In this document: piece by piece, positions 24,859 through 32,925 of the stretch
Position numbering within the stretch: position 1 is the stretch's first letter
Layout: every line of letters starts with the position of its first letter
Assembly: GCF_000425385.1 (NCBI RefSeq)
Contig: NZ_KE384361.1
Span: 126,811 to 190,810 of the forward strand
Origin: Pseudoduganella violaceinigra DSM 15887
Lineage (GTDB): Bacteria; Pseudomonadota; Gammaproteobacteria; Burkholderiales; Burkholderiaceae_D
DNA length: 64,000 nucleotides
Direction of reading: 5' to 3'
The notes under the pieces: generated by a model
Databases searched by the model: none
What the model was told of the DNA's origin: nothing
The model's input: only the letters and a program-made list of their open reading frames with translations
Program-made: the position numbers and the translations under genes

Positions 24859-25869
24859 CTACCAGTTATCCACTCCGGTTCGGGCTAGAGCATCCTTGCG
24901 CTGCTGTTCTGTCAACGCTTGCCGTTGCTTCGAAGCCTGCAATTGCCGGTCGTCGCCCTTGCCATAGAAGGCGTCGAGCTGCGCATCCAGGCATGCTTCG
25001 CTACATCGGTTTCCATTCGCATCCTGGTGCGATTCGCGCGCCATGGCTTTCGCTTCGAGGTAGGAAAAAGTTCCACCCATGAAGAATTTGTCTTCGTACA
25101 CGCCCCGGGTTCCGTGCCCGATTCCATGCTTCTCCTCATAACGGGAGCGGTTCACACAAGCGGTGGGCGCTCCATGGTAGGCGCCACCGGGCTTGCTGGC
25201 GAGATGCTGGAAGTCGGCGACCAGTGTGCCCTTCGGCCTTACCCAGTGGTCTTCGATCAGGTGGTCGCCCGTCTGCTTTCCCTTGCAGCACTTGCTTTTC
25301 GCGTCCTTTTTTGCAACCAGGATGCAGGCTTGCCAGTCTTCGCAATCCTTGGTACAGGTATCCTGGGAGCAGCCGGCGCAAGCCGCCGTGGCCTTGGCTG
25401 AATCGCCAATACACTGTACGGGATCTCCGAATGCGACAAGGTCCTGATAGACCATTGGCGGTGTCTGACCCGGCTGCGATGCATGGTTATGGGTGGTGAG
25501 ATCGAGGTGGCGCACCACGTTTTCCCCTTCGATCTTCACGTCCATCGACCACATCGTGAAGTACACCTTTCCCTTGTTTACGTGCGTAACGACGCCTTTC
25601 AATGGAGCCGATCCAGCCTCGTCGCCGGTGCTTTGCTTGAAGTAGCTCTTATTCTTCAGCATCACCTCCTGCCCGGAAATCGTGACGCTTTTGGAACCGT
25701 CGCTGGTGTCGCTGGCAAGGCCTGTATTGGGATAGGGAACCGGCACGCCGGGCGGTGTAGCAGCCGTTTGTGGCGGGGTATAGCAAACGTCGGGAAATGC
25801 GCTGACTGATTTGCCGTCCGCCTGCTTGCACGATACTTCCATATTGTTTGCGTAGACCTGGTTGCTCAT
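24859..25869 (-). CDS. DUF4150 PAAR-like protein with C-terminal putative nuclease toxin
   Basis: 336 residues; the ATG overlaps the upstream stop (ATGA) and follows GGGAGG. The N-terminal 130 residues are the DUF4150/Tox-PAAR-like domain (VYANNMEVSCKQADGKS, 'FPDVCYTPPQ', 'VMLKNKSYFKQSTGDEAG'), which caps the VgrG spike. A Cys-rich middle (CAGCSQDTCTKDCEDWQAC) follows, then 'GAPTACVNRSRYEEKHGIGH', which resembles His-metal-finger (GHH/HNH-type) nuclease toxins. It is encoded with DUF2169 and ketosynthase-like proteins, a known partner set. The domain call for the first half is strong, for the toxin half tentative. Confidence 0.75.
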   Translation of the reverse strand: MSNQVYANNMEVSCKQADGKSVSAFPDVCYTPPQTAATPPGVPVPYPNTGLASDTSDGSKSVTISGQEVMLKNKSYFKQSTGDEAGSAPLKGVVTHVNKGKVYFTMWSMDVKIEGENVVRHLDLTTHNHASQPGQTPPMVYQDLVAFGDPVQCIGDSAKATAACAGCSQDTCTKDCEDWQACILVAKKDAKSKCCKGKQTGDHLIEDHWVRPKGTLVADFQHLASKPGGAYHGAPTACVNRSRYEEKHGIGHGTRGVYEDKFFMGGTFSYLEAKAMARESHQDANGNRCSEACLDAQLDAFYGKGDDRQLQASKQRQALTEQQRKDALARTGVDNW

Positions 25870-26897
25870 GCTGCCTCCCGGTACTGGAGAGTGAGCGATG
25901 CCCGCTCGCCGCTGTCATTCCCAAGGTGAACCAGGATGTTCGCGCCCTTGGCATAGCGCTTGGCGCATGCCGCCATCGCATTGGCGATAATGCTGATGCC
26001 CGCCGCCGCGCCGATTTCGCCGGTACACTCCGCGGGATGCCAATGATCAAAATCCGCCTTGCGCACGCGGAGGGTCCGCTGCAGCGCTAGCGCCGCCTCC
26101 TTGAAGTAGTATTGCTCGCCTGCGTTATCGGTGATCCGGAAATGCATATGCTGCATCGCCAGTCCGGCGTCGGCCAGTGCCGTCTTGACAGCCTGCGACA
26201 GGCCGTCGCCGCGCAGAGGTTCGGTGCTATCTATCGACGCCTCTTCCTGGCCAAAGCCGATGCCTGTGCAAAGCAGCTCGCCGGTCTTTCCGGACGGCCT
26301 GGCCAGCAGCAGGGCGCCAGCCCCCTCGCCTGGCATGAAGCCATTGGAATTGCTGGCCGTCAGCAGGCGGTTCTTGCGCTGGTAATCTTCGAGGGTGGGC
26401 CAGCCAAGCAGGCTGTCCACCGCAACCAGCAGCATCCGGCATGCCGGCTCTTCCTGCATATGCTTGCGTGCCTGTGCCAGTCCGATGGCAACGCCGATGC
26501 GGCCATTCGCGATAATTGTGTGGCGCTCTGCGGCCGGGGCGGTTAGCTGCGCCCTGATTTCCTGCAGCAAAAGATCGTCCACGCCGGCCTGGCGGCCGGG
26601 ACGGCCCTGCTCCGCCACGCATAGCAGCATCGGAATGCCGCCCCATTCCTCGGGCGGCACGTCACGCAGACACTCCTCGATTGCCATAGCAGCCATACGC
26701 GCCAATTTCGCGCGGCCGCGCCACGATTCCTGGAGCGGAACCTGGTGCGCCATAATCCAGTTTCCACTTGAATCGGCGAAGCGCGTCTGGCTCGCATTGC
26801 TCACTTTGGCCCGAATTGCGGCACAACTAGCTGGAGCGGACAGGCCGACGCTGGTGACCAGGCCTGCATTGCAAATTGCGATAGCTGCTGCGGTCAT
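25866..26897 (-). CDS. Ketosynthase (thiolase-fold)-like protein of a PAAR-like effector operon
   Basis: 343 residues, coupled by ATGA overlaps to both neighbours. It has a beta-ketoacyl synthase outline: 'ICNAGLVTSVGLSA' at the start, 'NGFMPGEGAGALLL' (the conserved PGEGAG motif) and 'HWHPAECTGEIGAAAG' near the end. The segment that should hold the nucleophile (usually TACASG) reads 'IIANGRIGVAIGLAQ', with no Cys, so condensing activity is doubtful. Proteins of this type recur between DUF2169 and DUF4150 genes, where they are thought to help load or stabilise the effector. Confidence 0.7.
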   Translation of the reverse strand: MTAAAIAICNAGLVTSVGLSAPASCAAIRAKVSNASQTRFADSSGNWIMAHQVPLQESWRGRAKLARMAAMAIEECLRDVPPEEWGGIPMLLCVAEQGRPGRQAGVDDLLLQEIRAQLTAPAAERHTIIANGRIGVAIGLAQARKHMQEEPACRMLLVAVDSLLGWPTLEDYQRKNRLLTASNSNGFMPGEGAGALLLARPSGKTGELLCTGIGFGQEEASIDSTEPLRGDGLSQAVKTALADAGLAMQHMHFRITDNAGEQYYFKEAALALQRTLRVRKADFDHWHPAECTGEIGAAAGISIIANAMAACAKRYAKGANILVHLGNDSGERASLTLQYREAA

Positions 26898-27997
26898 GGT
26901 TCAGGACTCCCTTGCTGTCTGACCGGCAGCATCTGCACCTTGATCGGGAAAATCACCTGCTCGCGTTGCTGCCACCATTCCTTGCCTTTGCGCCCGACCA
27001 GCACCTGGGAGATTTCAAAAATACTGCGTTTCAGCGGGCGAGCCAGACGCCACGTCATGCTGAACCGCTCCTGGTCAGGTTCCAATACGATGGTGTCCAG
27101 CGTTGCCCGCAAGTCTTCGCGCGCGCCGCCTTTTGCAATGATGTTCACCGGCGCTTCGAAGTCAGGCAGCATGAAGGCGCGGTGGCCGTCCGGAGTCAGG
27201 TTTACCAGTGCGACCTCCTGCCCGCTGACAGGCTGCCGCCACTGCTGGTCCTGCGGAGCGCTCTGGTAATAACGTTCATCAAAGTCCGGCGGCAGGAAAG
27301 GAAAATGCTCCTCCAGCCAGCGTTGGTCGTAGGTGCCAGCGTAGCGGATGCGCGGATCCCAATTGCGGCCGACTGGGCCAAACGCCATTGGCATGAATGC
27401 GCCCTGCGGCGATGTGACGGGACGTTCCAGTTCCTCGGTATTTGGGAGCGGCGCACCGTCGATGCATTCGCTTCCCAAGTTCAGGTGAAATCCCCGCCCG
27501 ACGGGATTGGGCATGAAAGCAGTATGGCGGGCTGGATCGGCGTCGCTCATATCAATACCGCCAAAGGCAGCCTCATAGCCGATCGGCTGGCTTAAAAAAG
27601 CTTCCGGTGCGCTAGCCGTTACCGCGCCGAACCCGCACTGCCAGTGCCGGTTTCCCACAACGGCGAAGGATTTCGCGCGGTCGCCAACGCGCAGACCTAC
27701 CGGCACGCGGGTGGCCGGTCGTCCTCCCGGAGCATAGGCACTTCCGTGCAGGAGAATGTCGCAACGTTGCTTGCGCAGCGCGAAGTCCGCTTCGTAACGC
27801 GGAGCGGAAAGTGCCGGAGCCCCGCACCAGACATCGGCCATGTGCAGGGGCAGCTGCTGATCGTGTAAGCGAACCTCTTCGCCCGGCTTAGGTAAGTGAA
27901 ACGTGCCTTTGATAACGATCACAAGCCATTCCCGCCCGGAGGGTTCGGTGCCAAGGGTGTAGCCAGTGACCATGCGCGTTGCATTCACGAACTCCAT
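26894..27997 (-). CDS. DUF2169 domain protein, putative type VI effector adaptor
   Basis: 367 residues, first gene of the effector operon. Signature stretches of DUF2169 are visible: 'VIVKGTFHL'-like 'LVIVIKGTFHLPKPGE', 'DVWCGAPALSAPRYEADFAL', 'VGDRAKSFAVVGNRHWQ' and 'AFGGIDMSDADPARHT'. DUF2169 proteins are encoded beside PAAR or PAAR-like effectors and act as adaptors needed for their loading onto the VgrG spike. The ATG overlap with the next gene indicates a single transcript for all four genes. Confidence 0.85.
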   Translation of the reverse strand: MEFVNATRMVTGYTLGTEPSGREWLVIVIKGTFHLPKPGEEVRLHDQQLPLHMADVWCGAPALSAPRYEADFALRKQRCDILLHGSAYAPGGRPATRVPVGLRVGDRAKSFAVVGNRHWQCGFGAVTASAPEAFLSQPIGYEAAFGGIDMSDADPARHTAFMPNPVGRGFHLNLGSECIDGAPLPNTEELERPVTSPQGAFMPMAFGPVGRNWDPRIRYAGTYDQRWLEEHFPFLPPDFDERYYQSAPQDQQWRQPVSGQEVALVNLTPDGHRAFMLPDFEAPVNIIAKGGAREDLRATLDTIVLEPDQERFSMTWRLARPLKRSIFEISQVLVGRKGKEWWQQREQVIFPIKVQMLPVRQQGSPEP

Positions 27998-28155
27998 GCA
28001 TTCCCTTCAGATGAGTTGCACCTTCCATACCTTGCCGCCAACTTGCAAGCCACGTTGCCAGGTCGGCGCCCAAATTTGTTCACCAATTGTACGGCCTTAT
28101 CGGGCTTCGGTAGTATAGTTGCGTCCCGGAATGCCAACTTGTCCTGAAACTGTAA

Positions 28156-29493
28156 ATGCCCGATACCCTGATCAAGATTAACCGCTGGCCCGTCATTGGC
28201 CCGATAGTGCGTGCCCTCGGCCTGCCGCATCCAACCGAGCTGCAGCGTTCATTCGCGCCATACGCAGCACTGCCTTTTCAGGGAAAGGCATTCCTGCTGG
28301 CGGCGACGGCAGGCGCCTACGCTTCATCCGAGCTGGAGGCCGCCCTGCGCGGCGCAGGCGCGCACGCAGCGACAGCCGCAATCGACCTATTTGTAATGGA
28401 CGCTAGCGGGTGCCGGAGCGTGGCCGATTTGCGCGCCGTCTATGCCGCCTTCCAGCCCCGCTTGAAAAGCATTGCGCGCAATGGCCGGGTGCTTCTGGTC
28501 GCTCCGTCGCTCTCGGAGGCGATCGGTCCATTGGCCGTATCGGTAGCGCGTGGGCTGCAGGGCTTCATTCGCTCACTGGGCAAGGAACTCGGCCGGCGCG
28601 GTGTGACCGCCAATCTGGTCAGCGTAGACCGCGCTGCAGTGGGCCGACTGGACGGCGTCGTGCGCTTCTTCTGCGGCCCCCAATGCGCGTACGTTTCTGG
28701 CCAAGCGCTGCACGTGACGGCTTTGGCGATGGCGCCGGACAGCCGGCCTTTGACCCACGTACTTGCCGGAAAAGTAGCCCTGGTCACGGGGGCGGCCCGC
28801 GGCATCGGCCTCGCAACGGCAGAACGGCTGGCGCAGGAAGGCGCGAAAGTGGTGCTGCTCGACGTTCCGGCCGCCGCAGAAGAATTGGGCGCGGTCGCCA
28901 CACGGCTCGGTGGATCGGCGTTGGCATTGGATATAGCAGCGGCGGGAACACCCGCCGCAATTGCCCGATGCGTGCGCGACAGCTTTGGCGGCATCGACAT
29001 CGTGGTGCATAACGCCGGAATCACGCGTGACCGCTCGTTGGCAAAGATGGAGCAGCGCGAATGGGACCAGGTATTAGAAATCAATCTGGCCGCCATTACG
29101 GCAATAGACCAGGCGCTGATGGACGAATCGCTGCTGCGGGAGCATGGCCGCGTGGTGTGCTTGTCATCGATCAGCGGCATTGCCGGCAATTTCGGCCAGA
29201 CCAATTACGCGACATCGAAGGCAGCCCTGATTGCCTATGTAGCCGCGCAGGCGCCATTGCACGCGGCTGACGGCGTTACTTTCAATGCTGTCGCACCGGG
29301 ATTCATCGAAACGCCGATGACCAGGAAGGTCCCGTTCCTGACCCGCGAGATAGGCCGGCGCCTCAATTCGCTTTCCCAGGGAGGGCAACCACGGGATGTC
29401 GCCGAAATGGTGACTTTCCTGTGCACGCCCGGCGCTTGCGGCATCAGCGGACAAACAATCCGTGTCTGCGGGCAGGGATTGATGGGCGCTTGA
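28156..29493 (+). CDS. FabG4-like high-molecular-weight 3-oxoacyl-ACP reductase
   Basis: 445 residues, almost double a normal FabG. The N-terminal 200 residues are a degenerate Rossmann domain; the C-terminal half is a complete short-chain dehydrogenase with 'VTGAARGIGLATA' (cofactor), 'HNAGITRD', catalytic Ser in 'VCLSSISGIAGNFGQ' and Tyr/Lys in 'TNYATSKAAL'. This is the layout of FabG4-type reductases, which use NADH on acyl-CoA or ACP substrates. Such genes usually accompany a thiolase and a MaoC hydratase; here it stands alone, divergent from the DUF2169 operon and upstream of tssJ. The ribosome site is weak. Confidence 0.85.
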   Translation: MPDTLIKINRWPVIGPIVRALGLPHPTELQRSFAPYAALPFQGKAFLLAATAGAYASSELEAALRGAGAHAATAAIDLFVMDASGCRSVADLRAVYAAFQPRLKSIARNGRVLLVAPSLSEAIGPLAVSVARGLQGFIRSLGKELGRRGVTANLVSVDRAAVGRLDGVVRFFCGPQCAYVSGQALHVTALAMAPDSRPLTHVLAGKVALVTGAARGIGLATAERLAQEGAKVVLLDVPAAAEELGAVATRLGGSALALDIAAAGTPAAIARCVRDSFGGIDIVVHNAGITRDRSLAKMEQREWDQVLEINLAAITAIDQALMDESLLREHGRVVCLSSISGIAGNFGQTNYATSKAALIAYVAAQAPLHAADGVTFNAVAPGFIETPMTRKVPFLTREIGRRLNSLSQGGQPRDVAEMVTFLCTPGACGISGQTIRVCGQGLMGA

Positions 29494-29728
29494 CGACGCC
29501 CCTCATCCGACAGGCAGTGCCGCGGACGAGGAAGGCTATTCCATTGGGCTACCAACCGAAAAGTCTCCCTTGGCCGCCTGCGGCCGTGTCAACGGATTAC
29601 CTTCAGCGCAGCGCAGTCCGCGCTTGTTCCGTGAATAAGTGTGAGTTTTGTGCACTGTTATCGGATGTACTATCGTTTGCAAGGAAGCCGCTTGATTCAC
29701 GCCTGATATGTATCTCCTGGAGAATTCG

Positions 29729-30202
29729 ATGGGCCGCTACCGTTCTCTTGCGATTCGACTAGCCAGCGCTGCGGCGCTGGCCGCGCTTTGCTCCTGTGCG
29801 TCCGGCCCGCCCAAGCCGGCGGTGATGCAGACCAATGTGACTGTCTCCGGCGATGTCAATCCCGATACCCGCGGCCGCGCTTCTCCTGTTGTGCTGCGCC
29901 TGTTTGAGTTGAAAAACCTGGGCGCATTCCAGAGCGCCGATTTCTTCTCCCTGCTTGAACGCGACAAGGAAGCCCTGGGTGGCGAACTGGTGGCCAGGGA
30001 GGAATTCACCTTACGCCCAGGCGAAACCAAGCATTTTGACCGCACCTTGCAAGCGGACACGCGCTTCGTCGCCGTGGTCGCCGCCTTCCGTGACCTGGAA
30101 AAGTCGTCCTGGCGCGCCTCGCTTCCCGTGCCGGCCGGCCAGTCCATGCCGGTATCGATCAGCCTGAAGTCGCGCGGCGTCTCCATCAGCGCTGAAAAAT
30201 GA
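29729..30202 (+). CDS. tssJ: Type VI secretion outer-membrane lipoprotein TssJ
   Basis: 157 residues from the ATG at 29729 with GGAG upstream (a start at 29708 is unlikely). Signal peptide ends in the lipobox LCSC, so the mature protein is acylated. 'NVTVSGDVNPDTRGRASPVVLRL' in pieces, 'ELKNLGAFQSADFFSLLERD' and the 'LRPGETKHFDRTL' segment are typical of TssJ. It anchors the membrane complex by binding the periplasmic part of TssM. First gene of tssJ-K-L-M-tagF, 52 bases before tssK. Confidence 0.92.
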   Translation: MGRYRSLAIRLASAAALAALCSCASGPPKPAVMQTNVTVSGDVNPDTRGRASPVVLRLFELKNLGAFQSADFFSLLERDKEALGGELVAREEFTLRPGETKHFDRTLQADTRFVAVVAAFRDLEKSSWRASLPVPAGQSMPVSISLKSRGVSISAEK

Positions 30203-30254
30203 AAACAACTTCTTTCAACCTTACCAGCTCATCTGGATTTAAGGAACATCGATC

Positions 30255-31586
30255 ATGTCGTGGGAAAGCAAAGTCATTTGGTCAGAAGGCATGTTTTTGC
30301 AACCACAACATTTTCAGCAACACGAACGCTATCTTGAAAAACTGATCGAGGCGCGGTCCCGTCCGGCGAGGTCGCATAGCTGGGGCTTCCTGACAATGGA
30401 GGTCGACGAAGCGGCACTGGCAATGGGGAAAGTCGTACTTGCAACGGGCAGCGGCCTGTTCCCCGACGGCACCCCCTTCGACTTTCCTTCCACCCACTCG
30501 GCACCAGCTCCGCTGAATATCCCCGCCAGCGCTCGCGACCAGCTGGTCATGCTGGCAGTGCCCATGCGGCGCAAGGGATGTTCGGAGTCGGATGCGAATT
30601 CGGCTGGCGAGGACAAGCTGGCACGCTACCACGTCACCGAATTGGATGTTGCGGACAGCACTTCCAGCAATTCAGCGCCGATCCAGGTTGGGCAGATGCG
30701 CCTGAGCCTGCTATTGGAAAGCGAACGCACGGAGGCCTATGCCTGTCTTGGCGTGCTGCGCTTGAGCGAACGTCGTGCGGATAACCGGCTGCTCCTCGAC
30801 AAGCACTACATTCCGCCATCGCTGGCAATCCGCGACAATGCGGCGCTTGCCGGTTATTGCAATGAAATCCACGGACTGCTGCATCAGCGGGGCGAGGAAC
30901 TGGCCGCTCAATTGGCGCAGCCGGGCCGGGGTGGCGTGGCGGAGGTGGCAGACTTCATGCTGCTGCAGGCAGTTAACCGGCACGAGCCGGTCTTTGCCCA
31001 TTACTGCCGTACTGCCCTCTTCCACCCCGAAGAATTGTTTGTCGCTATGCTCTCGCTCGCGGGTGACCTCGCCACCTTCAGCCGCGAAAACCGGCGTCCG
31101 CAGAGTCATCCGGCCTACCAGCACGACAACCTGGCGCAGACGTTTGCGCCAATCATGGCCGAACTGCGCAGCGCGCTCAGCATGGTCCTGCATCGCAGCG
31201 CCGTTCCGATCGAGCTTCAGGACAGGAAATATGGTGTGCGCCTGGCACAACTGCCGGACCGCGACCTCTTGAAGTCGGCCGGCTTCGTACTCGCCGTCAA
31301 TGCACAGATGCCATCCGAGACGCTACGCGCGCGCTTTCCCAGCCAAGTCAAGGTGGGACCGGTCGAACGGATCCGCGACCTCGTCAATCTCGCCTTGCCC
31401 GGCATTCCCTTGCATTCGATGCCGGTGGCGCCGCGCCAGATTCCCTACCACGCCGGCTTCAATTACTTTGAAATTGAACGTGGCGGTGAATTGTGGGACC
31501 AGCTTGAACGTTCCGGCGGATTGGCCATGCATATCGCTGGCGAGTTTCCAGGGCTGGAACTCGAATTTTGGGCCATTAAGGGGTAA
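30255..31586 (+). CDS. tssK: Type VI baseplate protein TssK
   Basis: 443 residues, the usual TssK length. The N-terminus 'VIWSEGMFLQPQHFQQHERY' is the family hallmark, and the C-terminus ends in the receptor-binding-like 'FNYFEIERGGELWDQL' region. TssK trimers link the baseplate (TssEFG) to the membrane complex (TssJLM). AAGGAAC precedes the ATG; tssL follows after 2 bases. Confidence 0.96.
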   Translation: MSWESKVIWSEGMFLQPQHFQQHERYLEKLIEARSRPARSHSWGFLTMEVDEAALAMGKVVLATGSGLFPDGTPFDFPSTHSAPAPLNIPASARDQLVMLAVPMRRKGCSESDANSAGEDKLARYHVTELDVADSTSSNSAPIQVGQMRLSLLLESERTEAYACLGVLRLSERRADNRLLLDKHYIPPSLAIRDNAALAGYCNEIHGLLHQRGEELAAQLAQPGRGGVAEVADFMLLQAVNRHEPVFAHYCRTALFHPEELFVAMLSLAGDLATFSRENRRPQSHPAYQHDNLAQTFAPIMAELRSALSMVLHRSAVPIELQDRKYGVRLAQLPDRDLLKSAGFVLAVNAQMPSETLRARFPSQVKVGPVERIRDLVNLALPGIPLHSMPVAPRQIPYHAGFNYFEIERGGELWDQLERSGGLAMHIAGEFPGLELEFWAIKG

Positions 31587-31588
31587 CC

Positions 31589-32914
31589 ATGAGCCAGGAT
31601 GATCCATTTGCCACGGCGGACGCGGAACATACCATCGTTCTCCCCACGCCGGGCGGGCGCCAGCGTGCCCAAGCGGCGCCAGCGCCGGTGGCGGTGCCGC
31701 CCATTCATGAAAGCGCGGATTTTGGTTTCGTCCAGACGGCGGAAATTTCGGGACTGAATCCCCTGCTGGCCGCCGCCAATCCGCTCCTCAACATTGTGCC
31801 GCAACTGCGGGCAACCCTGCATCACCCGGATCCGGCAGCTGCGAAGGAATTCCTCACGCGGCAAATTAGGGAATTCGAACGGCGCGCGAAAGCGGCCGGC
31901 ATCGCGAATGAAAACATTATCGCGGCGCGCTACGCGCTTTGTACCCTGCTTGATGAGGCAGCGGCATCCACACCTTGGGGCGGTTCCGGCATCTGGGCCA
32001 GGGACAGCCTGCTGGTAAGGTTTCATAACGAGGCATGGGGCGGCGAGAAGTTCTTCCAGCTACTGTCCAAACTGGCGGAGGCGCCAGCCGAACACTGCGC
32101 ACTGCTGGAGCTGATGTACATCTGCCTGTCGCTGGGGCTCGAAGGCCGCTACCGGGTCCTCGACAATGGCAAAGCACAGCTGGATGCCCTGCGTGAACGA
32201 TTGGCCCTGATGTTGCGGCAACTGCAAGGCGAGTACGAACGCCCGCTTTCGCCTCACTGGGAAGGCGCGCCCGCTGCCGGCCGCGCCATTCTGGCGGCCT
32301 TGCCGCTGTGGGTGGCGTTTGGCGCGCTAGGCCTGCTGATGCTGGGGGTCTACGCCACGTTCAGCTTCATCCTGAACCGGAACTCGGATCCCACGTTCAC
32401 GCAAATCCAGGGCATGCGTGCCGCACCGGCAATGATTGTGGCGCCGTTGCCGCCCGTGCCGCCGCCGGCGGCGAAACCGCGCCTGGCGGGATTCCTGGCG
32501 CGGGAGATCGAACTGGGCCTGGTGGCGGTGCGCGACGAACAAGGACGCAGCGTGGTCACCATGCGCGGCGATGGACTGTTTGCGCCCGGCAGCGCCACCG
32601 TATCGGCCAATTACATGGACGTATTGGATCGGATTGCGGCGGCACTCAAGGCAGTTCCCGGCTCCGTCGTGGTTGACGGCTACACCGACGACCAGGCAAT
32701 CAGAACGACCCGTTTCCCGTCAAACTGGCACTTGTCGCAAGAACGGGCCAGCGTCGTGGCGCGCCTGCTGGAGGAAAAGTCCGCGGGCCAGGGCCGCTTC
32801 ACGGCGGAAGGACATGCCGATGCAAGCCCGATCGCTCCCAATAATACGCCCGCCGGGCGCGCGCGCAACCGCCGCGTGGAAATCGTCCTGACTCCGAAAC
32901 AAGACGCCCAATAA
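31589..32914 (+). CDS. tssL: Type VI membrane protein TssL fused to OmpA-like domain
   Basis: 441 residues. The DotU/IcmH cytoplasmic domain spans about 50-225 ('NPLLAAANPLL', 'YALCTLLDEA', 'WGGEKFF', 'YICLSLGLEGRYR'), with one transmembrane helix at 233-260. The periplasmic C-terminus (about 310-441) is an OmpA-like peptidoglycan-binding domain: 'VVVDGYTDDQAI', 'LSQERASVVARLL', 'GRARNRRVEIVL'. The fused OmpA domain replaces the separate TagL anchor used in other systems. Gp25-like baseplate partner is encoded in the opposite operon. Confidence 0.95.
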   Translation: MSQDDPFATADAEHTIVLPTPGGRQRAQAAPAPVAVPPIHESADFGFVQTAEISGLNPLLAAANPLLNIVPQLRATLHHPDPAAAKEFLTRQIREFERRAKAAGIANENIIAARYALCTLLDEAAASTPWGGSGIWARDSLLVRFHNEAWGGEKFFQLLSKLAEAPAEHCALLELMYICLSLGLEGRYRVLDNGKAQLDALRERLALMLRQLQGEYERPLSPHWEGAPAAGRAILAALPLWVAFGALGLLMLGVYATFSFILNRNSDPTFTQIQGMRAAPAMIVAPLPPVPPPAAKPRLAGFLAREIELGLVAVRDEQGRSVVTMRGDGLFAPGSATVSANYMDVLDRIAAALKAVPGSVVVDGYTDDQAIRTTRFPSNWHLSQERASVVARLLEEKSAGQGRFTAEGHADASPIAPNNTPAGRARNRRVEIVLTPKQDAQ

Positions 32915-32925
32915 AGGACCAAGAC

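Noticed and set aside
29560..29600. Sigma-54 promoter upstream of tssJ
   Set aside because: A GG...GC pair is present but the spacing does not fit the -24/-12 consensus.
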